Source: Gammaproteobacteria bacterium (GTDB lineage Bacteria; Pseudomonadota; Gammaproteobacteria; UBA6429). From it: DNA of 25,238 bases. Below the pieces are notes generated by a model. It did no database searches, had not been told where the DNA came from, and saw only the letters and a program-made list of their open reading frames with translations. Each line of letters starts with the position of its first letter. Position 1 is the first letter of the stretch. Made by a program: the position numbers and the translations under genes. The DNA is taken from contig QIKU01000259.1 in assembly GCA_003232015.1 (NCBI GenBank), positions 1-25,238 on the forward strand, in the 5' to 3' direction. Positions 24,740 to 25,238 of the stretch are shown one piece after another.

Positions 24740-24784
24740 TCCGGAATATTTAATTCCGGACAGACCTAATTGTGGGGTTTTTTT
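24740..24784 (+). terminator. Probable terminator of the yeeE-like gene
   Basis: TCCGGAAT/ATTCCGGA form an 8-bp stem (24740-24747, 24753-24760), starting right after the stop codon. A T7 run comes at 24778-24784, preceded by a second weak stem ACCT/GGGT. The strong stem is 17 bases from the T run, so the mechanism is not textbook. Confidence 0.45.
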
Positions 24785-24807
24785 AGCAGCGGAAATAGCA
24801 TTTATAC

Positions 24808-24835
24808 TTGTTATTTTCGCTGGTTAATGTAAAAT
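24808..24835 (+). promoter_or_regulatory. Predicted promoter of tRNA-Lys
   Basis: TTGTTA (24808-24813) and TAAAAT (24830-24835) are 16 bases apart. They are followed by the GC-rich TTCCGCC, as expected for a stringently controlled stable RNA promoter. The start would be near 24842, 9 bases before the mature tRNA. Confidence 0.6.
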
Positions 24836-24850
24836 TCCGCCTTCGTTTAT

Positions 24851-24926
24851 GGGCCGTTAGCTCAGTCGGTAGAGCAGTTGGCTTTTAACCAATTGGTCGA
24901 GCGTTCAAGTCGCTCACGGCCCACCA
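24851..24926 (+). tRNA. tRNA-Lys (anticodon UUU)
   Basis: The 76-base cloverleaf is complete. The acceptor stem is GGGCCGT/ACGGCCC, the D arm GCTC/GAGC, and the anticodon stem GTTGG/CCAAT with loop CTTTTAA and anticodon TTT at positions 34-36. The T arm is GAGCG/CGCTC with loop TTCAAGT; discriminator A and an encoded CCA follow. It closely resembles E. coli tRNA-Lys. Its place downstream of the tol-pal/que block matches Pseudomonas-type gene order. Confidence 0.98.
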
Positions 24927-24932
24927 TATACC

Positions 24933-24972
24933 AAAAAGCCCCTTGCCTTTAACCGCAGCAAGGGGCTTTTTT
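24933..24972 (+). terminator. Strong Rho-independent terminator of tRNA-Lys
   Basis: A 9-bp GC-rich stem GCCCCTTGC (24938-24946) / GCAAGGGGC (24958-24966) is flanked by A5 and T6, so the paired region extends to 14 bp. It begins 7 bases after the tRNA CCA end. Confidence 0.93.
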
Positions 24973-24975
24973 AGT

Positions 24976-25137
24976 GCCAGTTTCTTTTTCTTTTTACTGG
25001 CACTTATGATGTTTTTCTATCCGTTTACCCCAAAACCCACATGCCAGTTTCTTTTTTTTTTACTGGCACTTATGATGTTTTTCTATCCGTTTACCCCAAA
25101 ACCCAGATGCCAGTTTCTCCTTCTTTTTACTGGCATT
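24976..25137. repeat. Tandem repeat of hairpins with polypyrimidine loops
   Basis: Three units begin at 24976, 25043 and 25109 with period 67 then 66. The first two are full length and nearly identical; the third matches only over its first about 29 bases. Each unit starts with TGCCAGT (first base preceding the unit), a loop of 12-14 pyrimidines (C/T, different in each copy), then ACTGGCA, forming a 7-9 bp stem. In the full units CTATCCGTTTACCCCAAAAC follows. A frame can be read through the units, but it starts inside the tRNA terminator and encodes only the repeat. Confidence 0.85.
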
Positions 25138-25238
25138 TATCATAACTTGTAGATACCATCTTCCTCAACCAATCACAAGCGGTGTTTACACCGCCTGAGG
25201 TTGATACTGTATTTGGTGTTTAAGCACACCAAAACAAA
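25138..25238. other. Intergenic end of window with two hairpins
   Basis: No gene is visible. GCGGTG/CACCGC (25179-25184, 25189-25194) has a TTTA loop; it is enclosed by CCTCA/TGAGG, giving an extended imperfect stem. TTTGGTGT/ACACCAAA (25212-25219, 25226-25233) has a 6-base loop. Neither has a clear T run within the window. Confidence 0.5.

Noticed and set aside
24976..25137. Possible CRISPR array
   Set aside because: Only three units; the spacer-like part is the conserved part and no cas gene is present. The variable parts are simple C/T tracts.
24943..25152. Open frame of 69 codons across the tandem repeat with a repeated Phe/Leu-rich pattern
   Set aside because: It begins inside the tRNA terminator stem, has no ribosome binding site, and its protein repeats only mirror the DNA repeat.
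1..25238. Insertion sequence, integrase or prophage
   Set aside because: No transposase, integrase or phage structural gene is recognisable on either strand; accessory genes appear without visible mobility genes.

Overview
The window is a chromosomal segment of a gammaproteobacterium. The evidence is a single-chain PurL with a C-terminal glutaminase domain and the block fmdB-aspS-(insert)-yebC-ruvC-ruvA-ruvB-ybgC-tolQ-tolR-tolA-tolB-pal-cpoB-queE-queC-(insert)-tRNA-Lys, an order known from Pseudomonas-like genomes. AspRS also looks Pseudomonas-like. Base composition is moderately AT-rich by eye. I cannot name the genus; the YeeE/YedE gene only hints at sulfur metabolism.

Layout. Positions 1-3198 hold the 3' part of purL followed closely by a YadG/YadH-type ABC exporter pair. 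Positions 3199-4137 are an isolated major type IV pilin gene with a good sigma-54 promoter and a strong bidirectional terminator. A convergent YbbO-like short-chain dehydrogenase follows on the minus strand, and divergent from it is an orphan DUF1778 (TacA-type) antitoxin-like gene. The FmdB zinc-ribbon gene and aspS come next. Positions 7984-12420 carry an inserted signalling cassette: a membrane CHASE2-TPR Ser/Thr kinase, a PP2C phosphatase overlapping it by 4 bp, and two related FHA proteins. After it lies a small ribbon-helix-helix gene with a two-helix membrane protein of unknown function (12548-13180).

Positions 13332-16456 are yebC and the ruvCAB Holliday junction genes. Positions 16510-21767 are the Tol-Pal envelope cluster, from ybgC to cpoB. 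Positions 21850-23238 encode queE and queC of queuosine synthesis. A YeeE/YedE sulfur-transport gene with its own promoter lies between queC and tRNA-Lys(UUU). The last 250 bases hold a strong terminator, a roughly 66-bp tandem repeat whose units are hairpins with polypyrimidine loops, and two further hairpins.

Most of the window is conserved housekeeping sequence. The less ordinary parts are the kinase/phosphatase/FHA cassette, the RHH plus membrane-protein pair, the antitoxin without a toxin, a ruvC gene without a normal start codon, and the repeat array beside the tRNA. All family assignments come from reading motifs; no database search was run.
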